Source: Nemophila menziesii (Eukaryota; Streptophyta; Magnoliopsida; Boraginales; Hydrophyllaceae). From it: a stretch of DNA of 64,000 nucleotides. The stretch spans positions 18,661,001 through 18,725,000 of the forward strand of contig JARWIR010000018.1 of the NCBI GenBank assembly GCA_029959085.1, in the 5' to 3' direction. This document shows positions 25,070 through 33,721 of the stretch, in pieces (within the stretch, counting starts at the first letter, position 1; each line of letters begins with the position of its first letter). The notes beneath the pieces were generated by a model. The model saw only the letters and a list, made by a program, of their open reading frames with translations, was not told the DNA's origin and did not search any database. A program made the position numbers and the translations under genes.

Positions 25070-25432
25070 AGGATACTCTGTTGTCAAGGTCAGGGTTACT
25101 CGCATGAGGACTGATATAATTATCTGGGCTATTCGTTCGCAAAATATTCTCTGTATACTATATCCTCGAACTTATTCCTTTTAGTTGGTTTAAGTTTTAG
25201 CTTATTGTTCAGATGGTATAATTTATTGAGGAAATGTTTGGTGCATTTTACTTATGATATGTGATAAAGGAAGGAGGATTAGGGAGTCAACATCAATTGT
25301 GCAGAAGAGATTAAATTTTCTAGAGAATAGAGTGTAATTGTATGCAGAGAAGGTTAATAATAGAGGATTTTGTGCCATTGCTCAACCTGAGTCTCTTCGT
25401 TACGTCCTTGGTCTTGCTGCTAGGAGGTAGTA
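25070..25432 (+). pseudogene. RPS3: 40S ribosomal protein S3 (uS3) pseudogene fragment
   Basis: The first piece (25070-25152) reads GYSVVKVRVTRMRTDIIIW then AIRSQNIL. The second (25263-25432) reads DKGRRIRESTSIVQKRLNF, LENRV, a stop, [19 protein letters not shown] and [11 protein letters not shown]. These follow cytosolic uS3 in order, covering the C-terminal half of the KH domain and beyond. Between them lies about 110 bp starting gtatac, in the right place for an intron with a decayed acceptor, so this is not a processed retrocopy. An in-frame TAA replaces the glutamate codon of VELYAEKV and six bases are lost near the end. Both ends are cut, by the copia LTR on the left and the LINE 5' end on the right. 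Confidence 0.88.
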
Positions 25433-25477
25433 TATAATTTTGTCTTTTCAATTAAATTGTTGTTACTAGATAAAAAA

Positions 25478-25654
25478 AAATGCTCTTGGACACAAAACCC
25501 AAGACAACAAAACACCACTACTAAAAATCCCTCCACCACCACAAAACACCACCGATAAAACCCAACCTCCACCACTAAACCCAACAAAAATACGACTTTA
25601 CTCTCATCCAAAAACCCATTCAGAACCTTTTCTCAAAACAAGCTATTACAACCC
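25478..25654 (+). mobile_element. LINE 5' UTR, left part (split by copia)
   Basis: A-rich and C-rich sequence (acaaaacaccactactaaaa, caaaacaccaccgataaaac) ends at aaccc. It resumes at 32292 after the copia insertion and leads into the LINE ORF1. The LINE start near 25478 is inferred from the end of S3 similarity. Confidence 0.6.
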
Positions 25655-26636
25655 TGTTGGTAATATTTAAAAGGCTACTGTAATGGTATTTAAATTTTTG
25701 GTAAAGAATCTTTAACTACTAATTACGAAATGAAATACGGAAAGTAAAAGACTGAAATGAAATACGGAAAGTAAAAGACGAAAGTAAAAAGCAAAGGTAA
25801 AATACGAACCCGATTAACGAAGGTAATAACGGAGCTGAGAAGATGAAGATAAAAACCCGTAGTGCCGTGGAAGAGCCACTGCCTTAAGAACGAAATTCCG
25901 GGACAGCCGAGATGCTATACTGTTTTTCCGAACGTTCCCCAAGGATTAAACACTACTACTCTACTCTCGTGTGCACTCACAATCGTAGGTTGGAATCTGT
26001 ATATTATGATTTCGCTCAAGAACAGAAGTGGAAGAAGAGAGAATAATAGCTGCTGTGATTTTCGTAAGTGGTTTTTGCTGTGAAAAGTTGGTGTATAAAT
26101 GAAGTGACGAACAGCACTATTTATAGAACAAAAACTAGCCAGTAGACTAGCCGTTAAGGCTTAGTCGTGGTTGTTCATCATGCCAAAAAAATCGGAGCTG
26201 TTACAACAAAGGAGCCGTTTGATAAACGTGGTAAAACTGCTGACCAACGTGGAGGAAAAAGTCAAGCGTAGACAAAGTCTTCAATAAAAATAAAAGCTGT
26301 TTATAAAACTAATTTATTTTTATTTTTTAATTCCCCAAGACCCAAGACCCAAGACCCAAGACCCACGACCCACGACCCACGACCCACGACCCGGACCCGG
26401 GCCCGGGCTCGGGCCGGGTGGGTGGTGGTGGTGGTGCGCGCGTGTGGGCTTCCCCATTGACTCTTCATGTGCATGGGTGTTAGTTCTTTGGTAGCTAATG
26501 ATACCACATAACTAATGAACACCAAATGCAATTAATAACCCACCGATGTGGGAAATATAAAATGTCACTTTGTGACTTTCTGTCTTCACAAGAGTGTTCC
26601 ACCACATGGAAGCTCACACCATTCAATGTTCCAACA
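25655..26636 (-). mobile_element. 3' LTR of the intact copia (982 bp)
   Basis: Opposite the 5' LTR it is 58 bp longer, because of a longer 7-bp repeat array and one extra ggt. The minus-strand polypurine tract GTGTGGGGGAT lies immediately next to it at 26637-26647. An identical 73-codon frame appears in both LTRs (25862, 31575) only because the LTRs are copies. Confidence 0.96.
26337..26420. repeat. 7-bp (acccaag/acccacg) array and GC-rich block in LTR
   Basis: About eight tandem units of acccaag and acccacg run into ccggacccgggcccgggctc. The 5' LTR has only about two units at 32049-32063. The GC-rich stretch is unusual in this AT-rich window. Confidence 0.92.
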
Positions 26637-27039
26637 ATCCCCCACACGTTGAATGTCAAAGAAAAGGTTTTATCGAAAAGGAGGAGAAAGGTTTTGAGCG
26701 AATATTGGGTGAATTGTACTTAAGTTTCAATATCTTGCGATTTGAATTGACACGTAGTGGAGTGAGGCAACAACCAAATCCAGTCAAGTGAACGTACTCT
26801 TGAACTTGACATTCTTTAGTTGAGACCCCCACAACACATACTCAAACCCGTTAGATATATACAGATTCCGCGATGTTATCACAAGCGCCTTTTAGGCCAT
26901 GCGCATACCTTGGTTCTCATGAGTGCTCTAAAAAGACTTCTCTAGTCTTTTATAGAAAGCGGCCCCCACTTTCACACTCACATAGGTGATTTCAAGAATG
27001 TCTATACAACATAGACTACCCTTCAAGGGTCTTGAAGTC

Positions 27040-27240
27040 ATTAAGAGCCTCAGAGCTCAACCTCATCATATGCCGGTGAGTTCATCAAGTCCTTCTCAAT
27101 AGGACCACCACATAGGGCTATGAACATCATTAAGAGTTAAACTCACCCTCGAAATAATCATCGGTGAATTCATCAAGTCCGTCTCAATAGGACCACCACA
27201 AAGGGCTATGAATCATTAAGAATCGAAACTCAACCTTATT
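27040..27240. repeat. Two imperfect ~90-bp tandem units before the 3' LTR
   Basis: The segment ttcatcaagtccttctcaat, ggaccaccacatagggctat, gaacatcattaagag occurs twice in a row (about 27070 and 27160), with small changes. It lies in the non-coding tract between the gag-pol stop and the polypurine tract. Confidence 0.85.
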
Positions 27241-27278
27241 TGCACTATTGTATGCCATAGGGATGGGTAAGTAGTGCA

Positions 27279-30200
27279 TCACATGTCATCCATATGACCC
27301 CCATGAATGGGCTTAAGCCCCATCCCCCTCGACATTTCCATAACTACTCTCCTGGTTAGACCTTTAGTAAATGGATCAGCCAAATTTTTCTCGGATTTGA
27401 CAAAGTCCAATGCTATCACACCATTCTTCAGTAACTGCTTCACTGAGCTATGTCTAATTCGAATATGTCTCCGTTTTCCATTATAGGTGCTGTTGTGAGC
27501 AACGCTGATAGCCGCTTGCGAATCACAATGAAGAGAAACCGGTACAGTTTTATCTTCCCATAATGGTACATCTGCTAAGAGACTTCTCAACCATTCAGCC
27601 TCTTGTCCTGCCAACTCTAACGCTATAAATTCGGATTCCATGGTTGACCTTGCTATACAAGTTTGTTTAGAAGACTTCCAGGATATAGCTCCTCCACCTA
27701 AGGAAAACACATAGCCACTAGTAGAGCTCACCTCATCATTATCTGATATCCAGTTTGCATCACAATAGCCTTCTAGGACAGCAGGGAACCTACTATAGTG
27801 TATGCCTATATCAATAGTACCTCTTAGATATTTCAATAATCTTTGAAGTGCAGTCCAATGTTCACTACTAGGATTATGGGTATAGCGACTAAGTCTACTT
27901 ACGGCATAGGCGATATCTGGTCTAGTATAGTTCATTAAGAACATCACACTTCCTATTATCTTAGCGTATTCAGTTTGAGATACTGCACTTCCCTTGTTCT
28001 TAGTCAACCGAATACTAGAGTCATACGGGGTTCTAACGGGTATGACATCATAGGAGTTGAATCTCTTCAACAATTTCTCTACATAATGAGATTGACTAAG
28101 GGATATACCATTTTCATTTCTTAAGATCTTAACCCCTAGGATTACATCAGCTTCACCCGTGTCCTTCATCTCGAATTTAGATGATAGAAAGTCCTTAGTC
28201 TCATTAATGACTTTAAGGTTAGTGCCAAAGATCAGCATGTCATCTACGTATAGACAGATGATCACACATTCAGATCCTATCACCTTCATGTATACACATG
28301 AGTCGGAAGTGTTGACTATAAAGCCATCGTTAACTAAAGTACTATCTAATTTTTCGTACCATTGTTTGGGTGCTTGTTTCAAACCATATAGAGATTTCTT
28401 AAGTTTGCATACTTTGCTTTCTTGACCAGAAGCTACAAACCCTTCGGGTTGAACCATATATATCTCTTCATCTAAGTCTCCATTCAAAAACGCGGTCTTA
28501 ACATCCATTTGATGTATAGTGAGTTTATGAATGGAAGCTAAAGCAATTAGAGTTCTTATGGTTGCTATTTTGGTCACTGGGGAATAGGTGTCAAAGTAAT
28601 CTAGACCTTTCTTTTGAGTAAAGCCTCGAATTACAAGTCTAGCCTTAAATTTCTCTATGGAACCATCAGGTCTTAATTTTCTCTTAAAGATCCATTTGCT
28701 AGTAATTGGCTTACATCCCTTTGGTAAGTCAGTTAAGTCCCAAGTGTGGTTTGATCTAATGGATTCTATCTCGCTGTTTACCGCTTCTTTCCAGAAGCTA
28801 GCATCTATGGATCTCATAGCCTCGGAGAAGGTCTTAGGTTCTTCCTCAAGAAGTAAACAAGAGACTAGTTCTTCACATAACATATCTATGTGAAAATCCT
28901 CAGTCAAGAAAGCAGTGATAAAGTCTGGTCCAAAACTAGACTCAGTCCTACGTCTTTTGCTTCTCCTAATTTCGTTATCAGGGTGTGGTCCTGAACTCGA
29001 AGAGGGTAGAGAAGCAGACAAATTATCACTAATAGGTATATCAGTATTGACAGTTGAGTCATTACTGATAGATGAGGAGGAATTATGAACAATATTCCTT
29101 TTCAAAGGAAATATATGCTCAAAGAATTCAGCGTCTCTAGATTCACTAATAGTGTTATCAGCTAAGGACATAAATCTATAAGCTGCACTATTTTGGGCAT
29201 ATCCTATAAAGATAGAGTCTATGGTTTTAGGTCCAATGTTAACTCTCCTAAAGTCGGGTAATGCTACTTTAGCCAAACACCCCCACACTCGTAAAAATTT
29301 CAAGTTAGGTGGATAGCCTTTCCATAATTCGTAAGGGGTCTTATCAATATGTTTATGGGGTACTCGGTTTAATACATAACATGCAGATAAGACAGCTTCC
29401 CCCCACATGTTGGAAGGTAGGCCTGAACTAATTAACATGGCATTCATCATTTCCTTAAGGGATCTATTTTTCCTTTCAGCTATGCCATTTTGTTGGGGTG
29501 TATAAGGGGCAGTAAGTTCATGAATAATTCCACTATGTTCACAAAATTCTTTGAGTGTGTTAGAACTATATTCTCCTCCCCTATCGGACCTAAGTCTTTT
29601 AATCTTTCTATCTAATTGGTTTTCAACCTCAGCCTTATATTTTAAAAAGGTGGATTCTGCTTCATCTTTAGACTTTAGAAGGTATACTTTGGTGAACCTA
29701 GAGTAGTCATCTACAAAGGTCATATAATAAAGTTTTCCTCCTCTACTAGCAGTAGTTTTAAAATCAGCTAAGTCAGAATGCACTAGTTCTAAAAGTTGAG
29801 TTTCTCTAGTGGTCACGTTTTTAAAGGGTTTCTTAGCGTGTTTAGCCTCTACACATATTTGACACTTAAATAAATCATCGTTATAGTTTCCGGGTATTAG
29901 TCCGTGAGTTTTAAGTCTTTTAATAGAAGAAACATTTAAGTGTCCTAATCTAGCGTGCCACATATCTAGAGATTCAACTATATAAGCGGAAGTAGATTCA
30001 TTCTCATTAAAAGCAGAAAGAACATTAAGTACAAATAGTCCACCATTAAGGTAACCTTTTCCTACAAAGTCACCATTCCTAGAAATTATTATTTTCCCAC
30101 CCTCGAAAACAAGTTTAAGTCCAGCTTTGTTTAGAAGAGACCCCGAGACTAAATTTCTACGAAGCGTGGGGACATACAAAACATCATTAAGGGCTAAGGT

Positions 30201-31331
30201 CTTGCCAGAGGTAAGTTTAAGACACACCTTTCCCTTGCCAAGGACGCCCGCAGTTGTTGAGTTTCCCATGTATGCGCATTCCCCGTCAGCTACATCTTCA
30301 AACCCTTGGAATAACTCTTTGTTGGCGCAGAAGTGTCTTGAAGCTCCAGTATCGAGAATCCATTCGGCCTTGTTCTCTACCAGATTAGTTTCGACCATTA
30401 CCGCGGCAATTACCTCTTCAGTTTCAGTCAAGTTTGCACGAGGGGGGTTGTTTGATTTGAACCTGTCGTTGCATTGGTATGCCTTGTGTCCTTCCTTCCC
30501 ACAAACGTAGCAGGTTGCCTTGTTTTTCTGAATATTACCAGTAGGTTTGAAGTTGTTACCTCCGGATTTGTTAAATTTACCCTTCGATTTGTTGTTCTTA
30601 TTATGACCATGAAATTTCCCTTTACCCTTAAAACCTTCTTTGTTACCATACCCAGAAGTCTCGACCAAGTTTGCTTTCGAAGAATAATGAGGAAGAGATT
30701 CAGACTTATCTTTGAGGCGATTAGCTTCTTCGGTTCTCATGTGGCTGATTAACTCTTGAATCGTCATATCTTTTTTCTTGTGTTTTAGGTGGTTACGGTA
30801 GTCACTCCAAGATGGTGGGAATTTCTCAAGTAACACGTTAGCTTGTAAGATCTCACACATTTTCATTCCCTCGGATACAATTTCGGCACAAAGGTTTTCG
30901 TAAATGTGAACTTGTTCCATTATAGGTTTTTGGTCGGTGATTGAAAATTTGAGCCAGTTTCCTACCACATATTTTTTCTTACCGGAGTCGTCACCTCCGT
31001 ATTTAGTATGTAAACGGTCCCAAATAGTTTTTGAAGATTTTTCGTTTACAAATAAATCAAACAAGGGGTTCGACATATGGTTTAAAAGGTGACCCCTAGT
31101 TAGTTTATTTGCCTTGTCATATTTTAAAATCTTAGCGGATATAGTAGCATCCGCATCATCAGTTGAAACAGGAGGGTTTTCAAGTAGTACGAAATCAACT
31201 TCTAGTTGTTCAAAGAAAATAAGAAGTTTTTGGGACCAACGTTTAAAATTAGAACCATCTAAAGGTTCGAGTTTTGACATATCGGGTAAGGTTTTCAAAG
31301 TAGTAGTTAAAGCCGAAGAAGAGGAAGCCAT
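27279..31331 (-). CDS. Copia gag-pol polyprotein, 1350 residues, intact
   Basis: This is a single open frame. Gag occupies residues 1 to about 270 with a UBN2-type capsid region. The nucleocapsid zinc knuckle is C274-x2-C277-x4-H282-x4-C287. The aspartic protease motif is LDTGA (D327). Integrase has the H459/H464-C490/C493 zinc site and the catalytic triad D520, D583, E619. Reverse transcriptase has the conserved aspartate in QMDVKTAFLN (D943) and the YVDD box at 1028-1031. RNase H includes D1191, E1232 and D1270, ending near LADPFTKGL (1317-1325). All catalytic residues are present, so it could be active. The start ATG lies 37 bp inside the 5' LTR boundary, so the leader is very short. It resembles TNT 1-94-type polyproteins; the finer lineage is not settled. 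Confidence 0.97.
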   Translation of the reverse strand: MASSSSALTTTLKTLPDMSKLEPLDGSNFKRWSQKLLIFFEQLEVDFVLLENPPVSTDDADATISAKILKYDKANKLTRGHLLNHMSNPLFDLFVNEKSSKTIWDRLHTKYGGDDSGKKKYVVGNWLKFSITDQKPIMEQVHIYENLCAEIVSEGMKMCEILQANVLLEKFPPSWSDYRNHLKHKKKDMTIQELISHMRTEEANRLKDKSESLPHYSSKANLVETSGYGNKEGFKGKGKFHGHNKNNKSKGKFNKSGGNNFKPTGNIQKNKATCYVCGKEGHKAYQCNDRFKSNNPPRANLTETEEVIAAVMVETNLVENKAEWILDTGASRHFCANKELFQGFEDVADGECAYMGNSTTAGVLGKGKVCLKLTSGKTLALNDVLYVPTLRRNLVSGSLLNKAGLKLVFEGGKIIISRNGDFVGKGYLNGGLFVLNVLSAFNENESTSAYIVESLDMWHARLGHLNVSSIKRLKTHGLIPGNYNDDLFKCQICVEAKHAKKPFKNVTTRETQLLELVHSDLADFKTTASRGGKLYYMTFVDDYSRFTKVYLLKSKDEAESTFLKYKAEVENQLDRKIKRLRSDRGGEYSSNTLKEFCEHSGIIHELTAPYTPQQNGIAERKNRSLKEMMNAMLISSGLPSNMWGEAVLSACYVLNRVPHKHIDKTPYELWKGYPPNLKFLRVWGCLAKVALPDFRRVNIGPKTIDSIFIGYAQNSAAYRFMSLADNTISESRDAEFFEHIFPLKRNIVHNSSSSISNDSTVNTDIPISDNLSASLPSSSSGPHPDNEIRRSKRRRTESSFGPDFITAFLTEDFHIDMLCEELVSCLLLEEEPKTFSEAMRSIDASFWKEAVNSEIESIRSNHTWDLTDLPKGCKPITSKWIFKRKLRPDGSIEKFKARLVIRGFTQKKGLDYFDTYSPVTKIATIRTLIALASIHKLTIHQMDVKTAFLNGDLDEEIYMVQPEGFVASGQESKVCKLKKSLYGLKQAPKQWYEKLDSTLVNDGFIVNTSDSCVYMKVIGSECVIICLYVDDMLIFGTNLKVINETKDFLSSKFEMKDTGEADVILGVKILRNENGISLSQSHYVEKLLKRFNSYDVIPVRTPYDSSIRLTKNKGSAVSQTEYAKIIGSVMFLMNYTRPDIAYAVSRLSRYTHNPSSEHWTALQRLLKYLRGTIDIGIHYSRFPAVLEGYCDANWISDNDEVSSTSGYVFSLGGGAISWKSSKQTCIARSTMESEFIALELAGQEAEWLRSLLADVPLWEDKTVPVSLHCDSQAAISVAHNSTYNGKRRHIRIRHSSVKQLLKNGVIALDFVKSEKNLADPFTKGLTRRVVMEMSRGMGLKPIHGGHMDDM

Positions 31332-31367
31332 TACAGAATAGTTGTTAAATAAATTTCGTTCTTAAAT
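31332..31367 (-). promoter_or_regulatory. Copia leader; primer site not initiator tRNA-Met
   Basis: On the minus strand the interior starts ATTTAAGAACGAAATTTATT directly after the LTR. This shows no TGGTATCAGAGC, the usual plant copia primer site. A different tRNA, or an internal tRNA fragment as in some copia elements, may prime it. Confidence 0.6.
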
Positions 31368-32291
31368 TGTTGGTAATATTTAAAAGGCTACTGTAATGGT
31401 ATTTAAATTTTTGGTAAAGAATCTTTAACTACTAATTACGAAATGAAATACGGAAAGTAAAAGACTGAAATGAAATACGGAAAGTAAAAGACGAAAGTAA
31501 AAAGCAAAGGTAAAAAACGAACCCGATTAACGAAGGTAATAACGGAGCTGAGAAGACGAAGATAAAAACCCGTAGTGCCGTGGAAGAGCCACTGCCTTAA
31601 GAACGAAATTCCGGGACAGCCGAGATGCTATACTGTTTTTCCGAACGTTCCCCAAGGATTAAACACTACTACCCTACTCTCGTGTGCACTCGAAATCGTA
31701 GGTTGGAATCTGTATATTATGATTTCGCTCAAGAACAGAAGTGGAAGAAGAGAGAATAATAGCTGCTGTGATTTTCGTAAGTGGTTTTTGCTGTGAAAAG
31801 TTGGTGTATAAATGAAGTGACGAACAACACTATTTATAGAACAAAAACTAGCCAGTAGACTAGCCGTTAAGGCTTAGTCGTGGCTGTTCATCATGCCAAA
31901 AAAATCGGAGCTGTTACAACAAAGGAGCCGTTTGATAAACGTGGTAAAACTGCTGACCAACGTGGAGGAAAAAGTCAAGCGTAGACAAAGTCTTCAATAA
32001 AAATAAAAGCTGTTTATAAAACTAATTTATTTTTATTTTTTAATTCCCCAAGACCCAAGACCGGGCTCGGGCCGGGTGGGTGGTGGTGGTGCGCGCGTGT
32101 GGGCTTCCCCATTGACTCTTCATGTGCATGGGTATTAGTTCTTTGGTAGCTAATGATACCACATAACTAATGAACACCAAATGCAATTAATAACCCACCG
32201 ATGTGGGAAATATAAAATGTCACTTTGTGACTTTCTGTCTTCACAAGAGTGTTCCACCACATGGAAGCTCACACCATTCAATGTTCCAACA
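31368..32291 (-). mobile_element. 5' LTR of the intact copia (924 bp)
   Basis: It begins tgttggtaat at 31368 and ends ttccaaca at 32291 on the plus strand, followed by the target duplication aaccc. It should carry the promoter for the gag-pol transcript. Confidence 0.96.
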
Positions 32292-32296
32292 AACCC

Positions 32297-33218
32297 AACA
32301 TTATTTCTAATACACCCTTATTTCTAAAAACAAACAAATCAAAAAACCACAGCCAAACTGCCATATGGAATTCACCTCAAGAACATCTGAAAAAGGAAAG
32401 GAAAATGAATAACTTGTCCTTGATTATGACCTAGATAGAATCTATGCTATCAAAGAAGGCCCGAAATTAATGATTAAAATCAGTAACAAAACCGTAATCA
32501 GCTTCACCTTCCTATGAAAAAGCTTCACAAAATCTTTGGGGGTAAAAGGCAAATTTACGATTGAGAAAAAGGGAATTAATGCATGTATGGTTGAGTTCGA
32601 AAACGAAGATGACTATGAGCAAATCTACAATGGAAGTTCATGGAATATATCTGGAAAGCATGTATTAGTACAAAAATACACGCCTGGAATCAAACTCTTC
32701 AAACAAGAGAGCTTTAGATCAACATTCTGGATCCAAATCCATGGATTATCAGGGATATTGACAAAGGAAAGGAATATAATGAAAATAGCAAGCCAAATCG
32801 ATACTGTTACTGAAGTTTGGTTACACCGATTGCAACTTTCAAAACTTTTAGCTGTTCAAGAGCAAGAGTGGATATTAATGTGAAAAACCAACTCATTGGA
32901 TGCTTTGCACTGAAAGGAGAAGCAGGCAAATCAGTAAGAGGATCAATTAAATGTGAAAGACTTGGAGAGTTCTGTTTTGATTGTGGATTGATTGATCATA
33001 TTGCGAGAGATTGCAAATCACAGCAAAAACTCAAATCAAAGATGAGAGTATGGATTCATGGTGTCTTCCCCTCCTATCTTGAGAAACAAACACCGAGTCT
33101 ACAAAACTCAAAAGAAACAACAATGAAGAATACCGAGTCACAAACGAGTTCAACTCAAGCAGGTAACAATGGAACAGTAAACGAGAAAAAAATTCAAAAA
33201 ATGAAAAGACTTTTGTAG
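32297..33218 (+). pseudogene. LINE ORF1 (DUF4283 and zinc knuckle), broken
   Basis: The frame opens at ATG 32364 (MEFTSRTSEKGKENE), meets a stop at 32409, and continues as GVKGKFTIEKKGINACMVEF with WNISGKHVLVQKYTPG and FWIQIHGLSG, the DUF4283 gag-like region of plant L1 elements. A frameshift near 32820 leads to RGSIKCERLGEFCFDCGLID followed by HIARDC, a CCHC zinc knuckle. The protein would bind LINE RNA. The copia sits about 70 bp upstream of the ATG. Confidence 0.88.
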
Positions 33219-33721
33219 ACACAATAGCCCGTCAGTTCACGTTCAGAATAGAGGGTCTTTCCACTGACAACAAAGAAAATAGTGGAAAAAAAGACCAAAT
33301 AAAAAAACAAAAGCCCAGAGGCTTTGGATATATTTAAATCACCAACCAGGCCCATTAAATTTGACCCAATCATACCCAGCCCGGCTACTTTACTTTTTGG
33401 TCAATTGGAGTCAAACATTATAACTCTAAACACCATTATCTCCCTGTCCACAAAATCAACACCCCCAAATCAAAACCCTAAATAATCTCCACGTAACAAA
33501 GATTCAGAAAATCATAACTTCAAACTCATAAAAGAAGGTCCAATCTTCACACCATATCCACCAAACATCTTCACAGCTACAAAACACAAACCAAATGATG
33601 AAAGAAAGATTGATAACATGTGTATTGAGGAACCAAAAACCCCACATGCTCCTATTATATGGATGGATTAAAATGAAGACTCGATGGTAAATCAACTCAG
33701 AGAGCAGAAACCTACAAGGTG
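33219..33721. other. LINE inter-ORF region
   Basis: There is about 500 bp of A-rich sequence between the zinc-knuckle frame and the ORF2 start. It may contain the degraded C-terminus of ORF1. Nothing recognisable was found. Confidence 0.5.

Larger units (their letters stand above)
25655..32291 (-). mobile_element. Full-length young Ty1/copia retrotransposon
   Basis: The element is 6637 bp with LTRs starting tgttggtaat and ending ttccaaca. The 5-bp target duplication aaccc is at 25650-25654 and 32292-32296. One uninterrupted gag-pol frame lies between the LTRs. The two LTRs differ by only about ten changes visible by eye plus repeat-number differences, so insertion is recent compared with everything around it. 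It sits in the 5' UTR of a LINE. Gag-protease-integrase-RT-RNase H order places it in Ty1/copia. Confidence 0.97.

Noticed and set aside
25862..26083. 73-codon frame present at 25862 and 31575
   Set aside because: It lies in the two LTRs of one young element and is shared through LTR identity, with no recognisable domain.
27279..31331. Endogenous pararetrovirus or retrovirus
   Set aside because: Integrase precedes reverse transcriptase, LTRs and a target duplication are present, and no envelope or movement protein is seen: a Ty1/copia retrotransposon.
28159..31341. Plus-strand frames opposite the copia gag-pol
   Set aside because: These are shadows of the minus-strand 1350-codon frame.
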